Assembly: GCA_035534495.1 (NCBI GenBank)
Contig: DATLRW010000156.1
Span: forward strand, 1 to 41,724
Direction of reading: 5' to 3'
Origin: JAKASX01 sp035534495
GTDB taxonomy: Bacteria; Acidobacteriota; Terriglobia; Acidiferrales; UBA7541
Length of the DNA: 41,724 nt
Part shown: positions 15,970 to 24,501 of the stretch, piece by piece
How positions within the stretch are numbered: position 1 is the stretch's first letter
Layout of the letters: each line of letters starts with the position of its first letter
Notes under the pieces: model-generated
What the model was told of the DNA's origin: nothing
The model's database searches: none
The model's input: only the letters and a program-made list of their open reading frames with translations
Position numbers and translations under genes: made by a program

Positions 15970-17202
15970 CTATTCCGGCTCTTCCAGCATCGATTCGTCG
16001 CGCACAACGACGGTGATTCCGCTATCGCTGACGAAATAATGCTTTCGATCTTCGTCGGGATCGTAGCCGATCACGGTGTGCTCGGGCAGATCGACGTGGC
16101 GATCGATAATGGCCCGGCGAATCCGCGAGTGGCGGCCGATATTGACGTGATTGTAGAGAATCGAGTCCTCCACCTGGGAGTAGCTGTTGACTCGAACGTC
16201 GTAGCCCAGGAGCGAGCGGCTCACGCGCCCCCCCGAGATGATCGCTCCGCTGGCGACAATCGAGTCCACGGCCGTGCCCGTGCGGTTTGGGTCGGAGAAG
16301 ACGAATTTCGAGGCCGGATACTGGTGCTGCCAGGTATTGAGCGGCCAAGCCTTGTCGTAGAGGTTGAAGATGGGGCTGACCGAGACCAGATCCATGTTCG
16401 CGTCGAAATAGGCGTCAAGGGTGCCGACGTCGCGCCAGTAGAGCGCCTGTTTCCGGTTCTCGTCGATGAAATTGTAGGCCCAGACGCTGTGGCGGCCGAG
16501 GATGCGGGGCAAAATATCGCGCCCGAAATCGTGATGCGAGGCGGGGTCCTCCGCGTCGGCGATCAGGATGGGAATCAGCGATTGCGTGTTGAACACGTAT
16601 ACACCCATCGAGGCGAGGCATTTGGAGGGATCGCGCGGACTGCACTTCGGCTCGAAGGGCTTTTCGTCAAAACCGAGAACCCATCCCTGGGGATCGACCT
16701 CGATGACGCCGAACTGGCCGGCGGCGTCTTCCGGCGCCACCGGGATCACGCCGACGGTGACCTCGGCGCCGGTGCCGATGTGCTCATCGAGCATCTTCTG
16801 GTAATTCATTTTGTAGATGTGATCGCCCGACAGGATGAAAACGAAATTCGATCGCTCGCTGCCGATGGAATAGATGTTCTGATAGACGGCGTCGGCGGTG
16901 CCTTGGTACCACGTCTGGGAGACGCGCATCTGCGGCGGCAGCACCTCGATGAAATCCCCGATCCCCATCAGCGGCGACCACCCGCGCCGGATATGCCGGT
17001 TCAGGCTCAGCGCCTTGTATTGCGTCAGAACGAAGATGCGGCGGAGATCGCTATTGATGCAGTTCGAGAGCGTGATATCGACAATCCGGTAAATGCCTCC
17101 GAACGGCACGGCCGGTTTCGCCCGATCGCGAGTGAGCGGCCAGAGCCGCTCTCCCTGTCCGCCAGCCAGCACGACGGCGATGGCGTCTTGAATCGCCTGC
17201 AT
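15970..17202 (-). CDS. glgC: Glucose-1-phosphate adenylyltransferase
   Basis: The 410-residue protein makes ADP-glucose, the committed step of bacterial glycogen synthesis. It shows the nucleotidyltransferase N-domain with VLAGGQGERLWPLTRDRAKP at about 11-30, GGIYRIVDITLSNC, the GTADAVYQN segment and LSGDHIYKMNYQ. A left-handed beta-helix C-domain follows (VASGAIISGG, VEDSILYNHVNIG). GGGAGCG precedes ATG 17202. It is divergent from rpsU and heads the glgC-eno-osmC run. On the upstream side a TACAAT box (complement of 17295-17300) could be its -10. Confidence 0.96.
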   Translation of the reverse strand: MQAIQDAIAVVLAGGQGERLWPLTRDRAKPAVPFGGIYRIVDITLSNCINSDLRRIFVLTQYKALSLNRHIRRGWSPLMGIGDFIEVLPPQMRVSQTWYQGTADAVYQNIYSIGSERSNFVFILSGDHIYKMNYQKMLDEHIGTGAEVTVGVIPVAPEDAAGQFGVIEVDPQGWVLGFDEKPFEPKCSPRDPSKCLASMGVYVFNTQSLIPILIADAEDPASHHDFGRDILPRILGRHSVWAYNFIDENRKQALYWRDVGTLDAYFDANMDLVSVSPIFNLYDKAWPLNTWQHQYPASKFVFSDPNRTGTAVDSIVASGAIISGGRVSRSLLGYDVRVNSYSQVEDSILYNHVNIGRHSRIRRAIIDRHVDLPEHTVIGYDPDEDRKHYFVSDSGITVVVRDESMLEEPE

Positions 17203-17354
17203 GGGAAATCGCTCCCGAGGGTTCCCCGGCGTGCGCGCCGCCTGCTGAACGCCCTAGCGCGCCGATCCGGGTAGACAAGCCCAAAATACCGCCCATTGTA
17301 ACAACTTCCGGCCGGGAGGGGAGTGAGCGGCCCTGTTTTCTGGTAAATTATTAC

Positions 17355-17383
17355 TTGACTTTCCATTGGGGCTCAGCTAGAAG
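17355..17383 (+). promoter_or_regulatory. Candidate sigma-70 promoter for rpsU
   Basis: TTGACT (17355-17360) and TAGAAG (17378-17383) are spaced 17 bp apart, about 95 bp before the rpsU start. The same TTGACT -35 occurs in two other promoters in the window. Confidence 0.45.
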
Positions 17384-17477
17384 GAAGCCACCAACTAAGC
17401 GGTTCGTTTCCAGGCTATTGTGGTCCTAAGACGACAATCCGCTACGCATGGCTATATCGGGAGGGGGTGAATTGTGA

Positions 17478-17675
17478 GTGGCTGAAGTGACGATTCAAGA
17501 AGGGGAGTCTCTCGAAAACGCTCTCCGTCGCTTCAAGAGAAAGGTGCAGCAGGAAGACATCATCAAAGAAATCAAGCGGCACAGTTACTACTTGAAGCCC
17601 GGTGAGAAGCGCCGCGCGAAAGCGGCGCTGTCACGCAAGCGTCTCCGTAAAAAGTTACGGCGCGAGCAGGACTAA
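17478..17675 (+). CDS. rpsU: 30S ribosomal protein bS21
   Basis: The 65-residue basic protein has VTIQEGESLENALRRFKRKV at its N-terminus and KPGEKRRAKAALSRKRLRKK at its C-terminus, the bS21 pattern. bS21 sits on the small-subunit platform and affects initiation. GTG 17478 is preceded by an unusually long GGAGGGGGTGA Shine-Dalgarno tract, which fits efficient expression. The length is normal. Confidence 0.96.
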   Translation: MAEVTIQEGESLENALRRFKRKVQQEDIIKEIKRHSYYLKPGEKRRAKAALSRKRLRKKLRREQD

Positions 17676-17830
17676 GGGTGGGACCGTGAAGTCCTCAACA
17701 ACTCATCATCCGATGCCATGGGGCAGGGTGGGACCTTCTCCCTCATTGCTGTTGTTTTCTTGGGGCAACCTCGGAGGTAGCCTTCGTCCTGGCATGCTGT
17801 TCCCCGGGCGGCGGGGGCACGGAGCAGCAT

Positions 17831-18151
17831 ATGGAGTTCCACGATAAAATCTTGAAGTGTGCCGATTGCGGTGCCGAGTTCGTTTTTACGGCTGGCGAGC
17901 AGATGTTCTTCGCTGAAAAGGGTTTTCGGAATGAACCCAAGCGATGCAAAGCCTGCAAAGCCAAACGGGCTCAAAATCCGGGTTCGCACTCCAACGGGGG
18001 TGCGAACCACCGGATGGAAACCCGAACCACTTGTTCGCAGTGCGGGAAGGAAACCACAGTTCCCTTCAAGCCCACCCAGGGGCGCCCTGTCTACTGCCGG
18101 GAATGTTTCCAACAGAGGCGAGCCATGGGCGCAACGAGCCGGGCATACTGA
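17831..18151 (+). CDS. Zinc-ribbon protein with two paired-cysteine domains
   Basis: The 106-residue protein has two zinc ribbons: CADCGAEF at about 10-17 with RCKACKAKR at about 38-46, and CSQCGKET at about 68-75 with YCRECFQQRR at about 88-97. This double ribbon is common in short bacterial proteins often found near cold-shock or ribosomal genes; their role is unknown. It starts at ATG 17831 with a weak GGAG-like site upstream. It follows rpsU on the same strand. Confidence 0.8.
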   Translation: MEFHDKILKCADCGAEFVFTAGEQMFFAEKGFRNEPKRCKACKAKRAQNPGSHSNGGANHRMETRTTCSQCGKETTVPFKPTQGRPVYCRECFQQRRAMGATSRAY

Positions 18152-18242
18152 CACGAAAAAACGCGCGCGCTTCGCGAGTCCGTGGATCGCGCGCATTGCC
18201 GGTTTCCCGTCCGGCCGTGTGAGTTGAGGAGTGGATGTGAGG

Positions 18243-18794
18243 ATGCCTCCATCGAAGGCCGAGAAGGCGTCCAGGCGGCGGTCTGCGCAGGACGCTCGTT
18301 GTGTCAGCGGCGATCATCCGGAAGGAACCCTGCGCCATCACCTGGTCAATCTGTTATCGAAAGAACAGGCTCACGCCGGCTTCAGCCGCGCCGTTGCGGA
18401 TTTTCCCGTCCATCTTCGCGGAATGAAAATTGCCGGCTCTCCTCACACGCCCTGGCAACTGCTCGAGCATCTCCGCATCGCCCAATGGGACATTCTTGAA
18501 TTTTGCCGCAACAGCCGGCACGTCTCGCCTCCCTTTCCCAAGGGGTACTGGCCGCCGACGCAGGAGCCTCCCGACGCGGCCGCCTGGGAGAGAAGCGTTC
18601 ACGCATTCCATGCCGACCTGGACGCGATGATCGCTCTGGTCAAGAGCCCTCGCACCGATCTTTTTGCCCGAATCCCCGGCGGCGAGAGCCAGACCATTCT
18701 CCGCGAGGCGATGCTTGTGGCCGACCACAACGCCTACCACCTGGGCCAATTCATTCTGCTCAGGCGACTTGCGGGTTCCTGGGAGGCGGGCTGA
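18243..18794 (+). CDS. DinB family protein
   Basis: The 183-residue protein is a four-helix DinB-like domain. The first metal histidine lies in PWQLLEHLRIAQWDILEF at about 75-92, and the other two are in LVADHNAYHLGQFILLRRL near 158-176. Members bind a metal and include thiol-dependent transferases and DNA-damage-induced proteins. GAGGAG about 11 bases upstream supports ATG 18243; GTG 18231 is an alternative. There is no neighbour-based clue to the substrate. Confidence 0.85.
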   Translation: MPPSKAEKASRRRSAQDARCVSGDHPEGTLRHHLVNLLSKEQAHAGFSRAVADFPVHLRGMKIAGSPHTPWQLLEHLRIAQWDILEFCRNSRHVSPPFPKGYWPPTQEPPDAAAWERSVHAFHADLDAMIALVKSPRTDLFARIPGGESQTILREAMLVADHNAYHLGQFILLRRLAGSWEAG

Positions 18795-18835
18795 GCCGCT
18801 CCGGCGGAGAACTTTTGTCCGGGACAAGAAGGCAG

Positions 18836-18865
18836 TTGACTCAGCCTCTCGCAGATTCGTATGAT
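18836..18865 (+). promoter_or_regulatory. Strong sigma-70 promoter of a probable RNA
   Basis: TTGACT (18836-18841) and TATGAT (18860-18865) are separated by 18 bp. Both boxes match consensus at five of six positions. Transcription would begin near 18872. Confidence 0.6.
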
Positions 18866-18871
18866 GCAGTC

Positions 18872-19070
18872 AGCAGCTATGGATCTAAAGGTCCAACTCC
18901 GCGGTATTCGACTCGATCGCCCCAAGCCCTATTTGTACCCCAAAGTCGAGTGCCGCTTGTATGCCCACCTATACCCCCCGCGAAATGCGGTCCGGGATCG
19001 CTTTGCACGCCCGCCGGTCGCTGCCGACCCACGCTTGTCGGCCAGCCCGGCGGGTGATCCCGGTTTCTAA
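18872..19070 (+). ncRNA. Candidate structured RNA, class unknown
   Basis: Directly behind the promoter is a run of inverted repeats. Hairpin 1 pairs 18881-18885 with 18890-18894 (loop TAAA). Hairpin 2 pairs GCGG+ACTCGA (18901-18904, 18911-18916) with TCGAGT+CCGC (18946-18951, 18953-18956). Hairpin 3 pairs 18978-18981 with 18987-18990. The last is a three-tier rod: 18992-18999 with 19056-19063 (8 bp), 19010-19017 with 19047-19054 (8 bp), and 19023-19028 with 19037-19042 (6 bp). I see no tmRNA, RNase P or SRP signature. A 6S-like or novel RNA, or a structured leader, is possible. An overlapping 69-codon frame looks accidental. Confidence 0.4.
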
Positions 19071-19459
19071 GGGCGATTCCGGTCTCACGAGGATTCCTGA
19101 TTTCCACATGACGGTGAATTTCTAGCTGCGTTGTTGCGGTCGCGAAATCGCCATCCCCTTTTTGTGTCGGCCTCGCAGCTTGCGAACCCGCACCAGCCGG
19201 AAATACTGAGAGTTTTAACACTTGGGCTTGTACATTTCCTCCGGGCCCTCGCCCGCCATTCCATCCACCGGACACTCAACCTTCACTGGCACCACGACTT
19301 AAGGACTTTCGGCGCCGCCCGCTCATTCGGCTCCTGGCGTGCACCATAACGTTCGCGGCAGGGCCGGGAACGCGCAAAGCCGCGTATTCTCGGCAGGCTA
19401 TCCGAAAGACAACCAAGCGGGTCTGAGGGCAGCGCCAAGCCGCACAGGAGGGCATGCTC
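19071..19459. other. Intergenic stretch without a recognised gene
   Basis: Between the putative RNA and the eRF1-like gene I see only short frames with no domain and no convincing ribosome-binding site until AGGAGG just before 19460. It could be the leader of the downstream gene. Confidence 0.5.
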
Positions 19460-20623
19460 ATGCTGGACAACACGCAGCTACGTTCTTTTTCCGAGTTGCC
19501 CCCTCCCCTGCTTACCGCCTACATCAATTCCAATCCGGGCAAGCCGTCGAATCGGGGTCCGTCGGCCGAATACATGACATGGCTGAATTCGGCCGGGAAA
19601 GCCGCCGCCGGCGACCTGCCGCCCGACCAACAAAAACTTTTCAGCGAGCAACGGGAACGCATTCGGACGTTTCTTCGCGATCACGTGTCGCTTCCCAAGG
19701 GCTCTGTGATTTTCGCGGGGGCCGATGTCTGGACTTACGTTCCACTGCCCGTCGAAGTGGAAAACGAGCTGCATTGGGGAAGGCCGCTCCTGTTCCCATT
19801 GTTCAGCCTTATCAGCCGGCACAAACCATCCGTTGTCGTTGTCGTCGATCGCTCGGGGACGCGTTTCTTCCGCCACCAGTTCGGCCAGACGGTTGAGCTC
19901 GAGGAAAGAAAATTCGAGATCGACATATCGCAATGGCGAAAGAAGGATATGGGAAAGGTGGCTCGCGCGCGCGAATCCTCCCTGCGCGGCGCCCGGGAAA
20001 TGAAGAAGACCAGAGGCACGGCGCGCGACACATTCGAGCATCGAATGGATGCGCAATATCGGCGCCTGTGCGGGGAGATCGCCGAGCGCGCCGCCACGCT
20101 CTACGGCGAGCCGGATATGGCCGGATTGTTCCTGGTCGGCTCGGACCGGTTAATTGAACCCATCGCCGCGGCCCTGCCGAGCGAGCTTCGCTCGCGCGCC
20201 GTCATGATCGAGGAAGATCTGGGCCGAATCTTCTCCCCCGCCATCGAAGAACGCATCGAGCCGGCCATCTCGCAATGGCAACAGGCCCAGGAGACCGAAG
20301 CCGTCAACGCGCTTTTGGGTGACGCCCTCGGCACGGTCACCGGGCTCGACGCGACCCTGGCCGAACTCCAGAAGGAAAGGCTGCGCGTTCTCATGGTCGA
20401 CGAGCATTTGCAAAGCTTCCTGCGCCAGTGCGAGGAATGCGGATGGGCCGATCGCTCCTCCCACGATGTTTGCCCGGCTTGCGGCGGCAAACGCCAAGCG
20501 GCGGATTTACGGGAATCATTCCCGGATCTGGCGTGGAGACACGGCGCCGAGCTTCAAGTCGTCGGCGGGGAAGCTTCGACGCCACTCGTCAACGCCGGCG
20601 GCATAGCGGGCCGGCTGCGCTAG
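19460..20623 (+). CDS. Bacterial eRF1-like (baeRF/VLRF1-type) protein
   Basis: From ATG 19460, eight bases after AGGAGG, the product is 387 residues; ATG 19454 is too close to the site. The middle reads VVVVVDRSGTRFFRHQFG, then RRLCGEIAERAATLY and GLFLVGSDRLIEPIAAAL, the pattern of the domain 2/3 part of archaeo-eukaryotic release-factor-like proteins in bacteria. The C-terminus has a zinc ribbon, CEECGWADRSSHDVCPACGG, as C-x2-C-x10-C-x2-C. The family is proposed to act on stalled ribosomes or peptidyl-tRNA. No GGQ is visible. Confidence 0.75.
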   Translation: MLDNTQLRSFSELPPPLLTAYINSNPGKPSNRGPSAEYMTWLNSAGKAAAGDLPPDQQKLFSEQRERIRTFLRDHVSLPKGSVIFAGADVWTYVPLPVEVENELHWGRPLLFPLFSLISRHKPSVVVVVDRSGTRFFRHQFGQTVELEERKFEIDISQWRKKDMGKVARARESSLRGAREMKKTRGTARDTFEHRMDAQYRRLCGEIAERAATLYGEPDMAGLFLVGSDRLIEPIAAALPSELRSRAVMIEEDLGRIFSPAIEERIEPAISQWQQAQETEAVNALLGDALGTVTGLDATLAELQKERLRVLMVDEHLQSFLRQCEECGWADRSSHDVCPACGGKRQAADLRESFPDLAWRHGAELQVVGGEASTPLVNAGGIAGRLR

Positions 20624-20713
20624 GCGCAACAAGCAGGCGAGTGTCGCCCGCCCGCGTCAGAGGCTTCCTTTTCCGGGCGGCGCTGCGAAAGTGGCTGCGC
20701 CGCATTCGATGGC

Positions 20714-21100
20714 TCAGGAAGTCTCCTTCTTTTCTTTTCTTTCTTGGCGCGCTTCCCAGCGGTCGAGGATGCTTTCGACCAGGTCCGGCATCTTCCGCAC
20801 GGTATGACCGAGGGAAGCGCCACGCCCCAGCATGTGCACGTTGAGCTCGCCGCCGCGCACGGCCACCAGAGCCACCGGGATGACGCGGATGCCGCCACCT
20901 CCGCCCCCGCCTTCGCCGGTGGCGGATTTCTTGTCCGTTTCTCCCGCGCCGCCTCCCGCGCCGACACCGAGCGACACCCGGGAAATGGGCATCACCGTGT
21001 ATTCGCCCACCGTGACAGGCGCTCCGACAACGGTTTCCGTTTTCGCGAGGCTTTTCAGTTCTCCGACCAGGTCTTTCAAGATATTTTGTGCCGTATTCAT
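20714..21100 (-). CDS. gerW: GerW/YtfJ family protein
   Basis: The 128-residue protein starts at ATG 21100 behind AGGAGG. It has ILKDLVGELKSLAKTETVVG, then TVGEYTVMPISRVSLGVGAGGG, a glycine-rich loop, IRVIPVALVAVRGG and a C-terminal VESILDRW, the full YtfJ pattern. In Bacillus, YtfJ (GerW) is a spore protein, but homologues occur in many non-sporulating bacteria with unknown function. The DUF2953 gene lies immediately upstream on the same strand, as ytfI does in Bacillus. Confidence 0.9.
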   Translation of the reverse strand: MNTAQNILKDLVGELKSLAKTETVVGAPVTVGEYTVMPISRVSLGVGAGGGAGETDKKSATGEGGGGGGGIRVIPVALVAVRGGELNVHMLGRGASLGHTVRKMPDLVESILDRWEARQERKEKKETS

Positions 21101-21156
21101 GATTTCCTCCTTGCAGCGGCTTCCCTGCCCGTATGGATGGAACCGGACGCTTGCTG

Positions 21157-21801
21157 TCAGGAAACGATCGCCGAAGCGGCCCGCCACTCACGCAGAAGCG
21201 CACGGTAGGGCAACCCCGCCGAAAAAATCAACAGCGCCGTCGCGATTCGATAAGGATACACTCGCACCTCCAGGAACAGCTCGTTTTCCCCGGTGAAGTT
21301 GACGCGCACGGCCGAGCCTCGTCCCCCATGGCGTTGCGCCAGCCACCCGGCGAGCATTCCGTTCCAGGCGGGATCGGGCAGCGACAGATTGACTTGCCGG
21401 CCGGTCCAGGCGACCGAGCGCAGCATCCCCTTCGCCAACCGTCCGATTCGCTTCACCAAAATGCGGCGAACCTCGGGCTGGCACAAGCAGCGGCGCAGAA
21501 ATCGCGCGGCCGTGGCGCGCTTTCCGGCCTTCCGGGGACCTGGCGCCGCCGGCCGGCGCTTCCGTTTTGCCCGGCGGGCCGGAAGGCTCAGCGATTTTCC
21601 CGCGAACCGGAGTTCGGCTTTGCCTTCGGCCGGCGGGAAGGGCCGGCTATATTCCAGCGCCCCGAGCCAGCAAACACGCGCCTGTCCTTTTCCCGAGTCG
21701 ATGCTGAAAACGAGCGGACTGAACAGCATGGCGGCCAGCAACAGAAGCGCGAATAGAAAAAACGCTCCGAAAACAGCAAGAATAGTCCAAACGAGAGGCA
21801 T
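21157..21801 (-). CDS. DUF2953 (YtfI-like) membrane protein
   Basis: The 214-residue protein begins with a membrane helix (WTILAVFGAFFLFALLLLAA). A DUF2953-type region follows, ending in WTGRQVNLSLPDPAWNGMLAGWL and VRVYPYRIATALLIFSAGLPYRALL. GGGGAA precedes ATG 21801. The pairing with gerW, 56 bp downstream, matches the conserved ytfI-ytfJ neighbourhood in Firmicutes and strengthens the call. The function is unknown; it is probably anchored in the inner membrane. Confidence 0.75.
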   Translation of the reverse strand: MPLVWTILAVFGAFFLFALLLLAAMLFSPLVFSIDSGKGQARVCWLGALEYSRPFPPAEGKAELRFAGKSLSLPARRAKRKRRPAAPGPRKAGKRATAARFLRRCLCQPEVRRILVKRIGRLAKGMLRSVAWTGRQVNLSLPDPAWNGMLAGWLAQRHGGRGSAVRVNFTGENELFLEVRVYPYRIATALLIFSAGLPYRALLREWRAASAIVS

Positions 21802-21912
21802 GCCAATTCCCCGGACATCCCGGGCGGAAGATTCCGCTTTCCAGCTACGCTGCTCCTGGAATTCTACGCCAATGCGGCCTGCCGCTACAGCCCCGATTGC
21901 GATGAAGCGCGA

Positions 21913-22527
21913 TCACGTCGGCGGAAATTCGGGAACGCGCGGGCGCGAGGCGAGAGCGCGGAGTTCCGTTTCGATCAGCCGGCAGCGCTCCTCGCGCGTG
22001 CCTGCCGTTTTCCGGTGCGGCACCGAGTATTTCTCCAGGAATTCCCGGATCGTTTCGTCTACGGCCGCCTGAAAACTCCGGTCATTTTCCCGGATACCGT
22101 CGTCGGAGGGAGGAAATTCGGCGGGGACATAAAAATGCATTTGATAGCTTCGAGCGTACCGCTCGACCAGGGCCTCATAGAGTTCCAGCACGCAGGCGGC
22201 CTGAAACTCATCGGCAAAGAGATATTTCGAGTAGGCCCAGAGGTCGAGAACGCCGCGATCGCAAATCAGCACGCCGTCCTCGCCGGGGAGCGAGAAATGC
22301 TCGGACTGAATCTGCCCGAAGAGCAGCAGCGCCTGTTTCAAGGGATTGTTCTTCCCTCTTCGATAGAACCCTGGATCGGCCGCCAGGCGGCAGATTTCCC
22401 TGGGGATTTCGGGCGCAACGGAGATGACCCCCAGCCCTTTTCCGGCCAGTCGCGAGCGCAACTCGTTTGTCAGCGTCGTTTTGCCAACGCCGTGCGCTCC
22501 GACAATCGCGATTTTGGTGATCGTCAC
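21913..22527 (-). CDS. AAA_28-type P-loop kinase-like ATPase
   Basis: The 204-residue protein starts at GTG 22527 behind GGAAGGGAG. It has a Walker A, IVGAHGVGKTTLTNELRS at about 8-25, and a Walker-B/DRG-like VLICDRGVLDLWAYSKYL at about 83-100. A lid-like region with RENDRSFQAAVDETIREFL follows. This matches AAA_28, related to NadR and deoxynucleoside kinases. The substrate is unknown, but a small-molecule or nucleoside kinase is likely. Confidence 0.8.
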   Translation of the reverse strand: MTITKIAIVGAHGVGKTTLTNELRSRLAGKGLGVISVAPEIPREICRLAADPGFYRRGKNNPLKQALLLFGQIQSEHFSLPGEDGVLICDRGVLDLWAYSKYLFADEFQAACVLELYEALVERYARSYQMHFYVPAEFPPSDDGIRENDRSFQAAVDETIREFLEKYSVPHRKTAGTREERCRLIETELRALASRPRVPEFPPT

Positions 22528-22668
22528 CGTCAGCTCCCTTCCTCGCCGTTCCGCTCATCCCGATGACCGGGCCGCTCGCGGGCGCAAGCAGCAAGCCCGC
22601 GAAAGAAAAAACGCCGCAGGATGACACGATGCGTCACGCGCCTTCGCGGTCCGGATGGATCGTCCTTG

Positions 22669-24207
22669 CTACGATTTTTGCAGTAGACCGCGAAGTTCGC
22701 GGATGTCTTTCACGCTTTCGAGCGCAAACACCCGGTCCATCAGCCGCGACGTGGACGGCTCGCCGAGCACAGGGAGCATCAGCTCACGCGCCTTCGCCTT
22801 GACGTCATCGTTGGTCATCGGGTTTGCGACCGTGCCCAGCACGGCGCTTTCCCCCTTGCGTACCACTCCCCCGTCCACCACATGGTTGCGGAAGGAACGC
22901 CCATCGGTCAGGATCACTTCGACGATGGATTGCCTGACGGGCATGAGCCGCCCGAGCGCTTCATCGGGCACGAGCTTGATTTTCGCGCGCTCGCGCAGAA
23001 TCGCCGGGTTTCGCATGAGCGCCTCGTCGTGGGACGCATGAAAGGTAACCTGGTTGTCGGCTAACATCACCGCCATGATGTGCTGCAGGCAGATATTGGG
23101 CACCACGCGGTTGTTGACGATGGCCGCCTCGTGCGGCGCGAGCCGCACGAGGATTTCTTTCACCTCGTCCGGCGAAAACGGGTGCTGTTTTCGAATGTTC
23201 AGCAATGCCTGCAAAGACGCCTGGATGGGTATACCGACGCTCCATCGCTTGATGTCCGTCCGCGCCACTTCGTACCGCGATCCGAGCTTGTCGATCAGCC
23301 CTTCCGGATCGGCATCCGGCCCGAACGCGAGGAAAAAGTTGTTCGGACCGGAAAAAACGTCATCGATGCCCGTCCAGCCGGATTCAACGACCATCGCGGC
23401 CGTCACCCCGTCGCGAGCCGGGCCGCCGGCAAAATCAAAAGCCTTTTCGACGTGCCGCGGACTTCGGCCCCAAAGCGCAAGTCCGGAAGCCTGCTCGGCG
23501 GCGTAATTGAGCACCCACCGCATCTGCCGGGCCGTCAGACCTGCCGCGCAAGCGGCGGCCGCCGAGGCGCCGAACGTATTCGAAATACTGTGCGTGCTAT
23601 GGTGACTCGAGAACTCATACGGTTCCCCTCCCAAAGTCATCGTGACTCGGGGTCCGACGTCATAGCCCAGTGTGACGGCGCGCAGGAAATGCATGCCATC
23701 CACCGCGAACCGTTCGCCGGCGGCGAAAGCCGCGGGCACGATTCCGCAGCCCGGATGCGACTGGGACGGGGCGTGCGAATCATCGGTCTCGTCGGCGTGC
23801 GCCATCATCGCGTTCGTCAGCGCCGCTTCCATGGGGCCGCACACCAGGTTGGAAGCGACCACCGTGGCGACCTCTTTCCCGCCATAGGCGCGCGCAAACT
23901 TGATCGCTTCGCGCCCCGGCAATAATTCCGAGCCCGAGACCATGGCCGCAAACGTATCGAGAACGTGCTGCTTGGCCTTTTCGACCACCTCGTCCGGCAA
24001 GGCGCGGTCCTTGGCCTCGCTCATATACGCGCTCAGTTTCCGCATGACCTGGTCGGTTGATGCGGGACGGGGCGCCTTCGAGGACTGACTGCGGGGCAGC
24101 AAAGGCAGCAATGACGCCCCGACAAACAGCTGGCCCGCCTCGCGAAACAGTGAACGACGACTGAACTGCGGGCGCTTTCCTGTTACCTCATCTCCGCTAT
24201 CGGCCAT
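22669..24207 (-). CDS. Tat-exported MmgE/PrpD family protein
   Basis: From ATG 24207, seven bases after AGGA, the product is 512 residues. It opens with a twin-arginine signal, SRRSLFREAGQLFVGASLLP at about 19-38. The MmgE/PrpD fold follows: KAKQHVLDTFAAMVSGSEL, MMAHADETDDSHAPSQSHPG, TLGYDVGPRVTM and SVGIPIQASLQALLNI. The family includes 2-methylcitrate dehydratase and cis-aconitate decarboxylase, normally cytoplasmic, so export by Tat is noteworthy. Upstream frame extends to 24492, but without a ribosome-binding site. The gene is divergent from an MFS transporter, possibly for the same substrate. Confidence 0.85.
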   Translation of the reverse strand: MADSGDEVTGKRPQFSRRSLFREAGQLFVGASLLPLLPRSQSSKAPRPASTDQVMRKLSAYMSEAKDRALPDEVVEKAKQHVLDTFAAMVSGSELLPGREAIKFARAYGGKEVATVVASNLVCGPMEAALTNAMMAHADETDDSHAPSQSHPGCGIVPAAFAAGERFAVDGMHFLRAVTLGYDVGPRVTMTLGGEPYEFSSHHSTHSISNTFGASAAAACAAGLTARQMRWVLNYAAEQASGLALWGRSPRHVEKAFDFAGGPARDGVTAAMVVESGWTGIDDVFSGPNNFFLAFGPDADPEGLIDKLGSRYEVARTDIKRWSVGIPIQASLQALLNIRKQHPFSPDEVKEILVRLAPHEAAIVNNRVVPNICLQHIMAVMLADNQVTFHASHDEALMRNPAILRERAKIKLVPDEALGRLMPVRQSIVEVILTDGRSFRNHVVDGGVVRKGESAVLGTVANPMTNDDVKAKARELMLPVLGEPSTSRLMDRVFALESVKDIRELRGLLQKS

Positions 24208-24408
24208 CCGCGTTTCCTTTCGCTCGGAAGGTAAGCTCGGCATAAATTCTGATTCCCGGGATCGACAGAAGTTGCCATGGCGTGTCCGAATGGTGGCCAG
24301 TATAGGTAACGTAGAGGTCCTTGTCGACGCTATCTCCCCCCGCGCGAGCGGGGAATCTTGCCGTTCCTTGTTTTGCTCTAAATGCGCCGCAAACGGGATG
24401 CCATGTCC

Positions 24409-24422
24409 GCGCCGGCCGGCGC
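24409..24422. promoter_or_regulatory. 14-bp perfect palindrome, possible operator
   Basis: GCGCCGGCCGGCGC lies in the divergent prpD-MFS gap, about 31 bp before the extended -10 box of the MFS promoter. The position suits a regulator, but GC-rich palindromes occur by chance in such DNA. Confidence 0.3.
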
Positions 24423-24452
24423 GCCGAACCCCTGGGCGTTCCCGAGATGGCC

Positions 24453-24461
24453 TGTTATACT
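24453..24461 (+). promoter_or_regulatory. Extended -10 promoter of the MFS gene
   Basis: TGTTATACT contains a TGn extended -10 and TATACT, 40 bp before ATG 24502. No good -35 is visible, as expected for extended -10 promoters. Confidence 0.45.
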
Positions 24462-24501
24462 CACCCGCCGACGTTCCGAGCGACGAGGGCAACCAGCGCA
24501 G

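Noticed and set aside
18861..19070. 69-codon frame starting at ATG 18861
   Set aside because: It begins within the -10 box, has no ribosome-binding site and coincides with nested inverted repeats that better fit an RNA.
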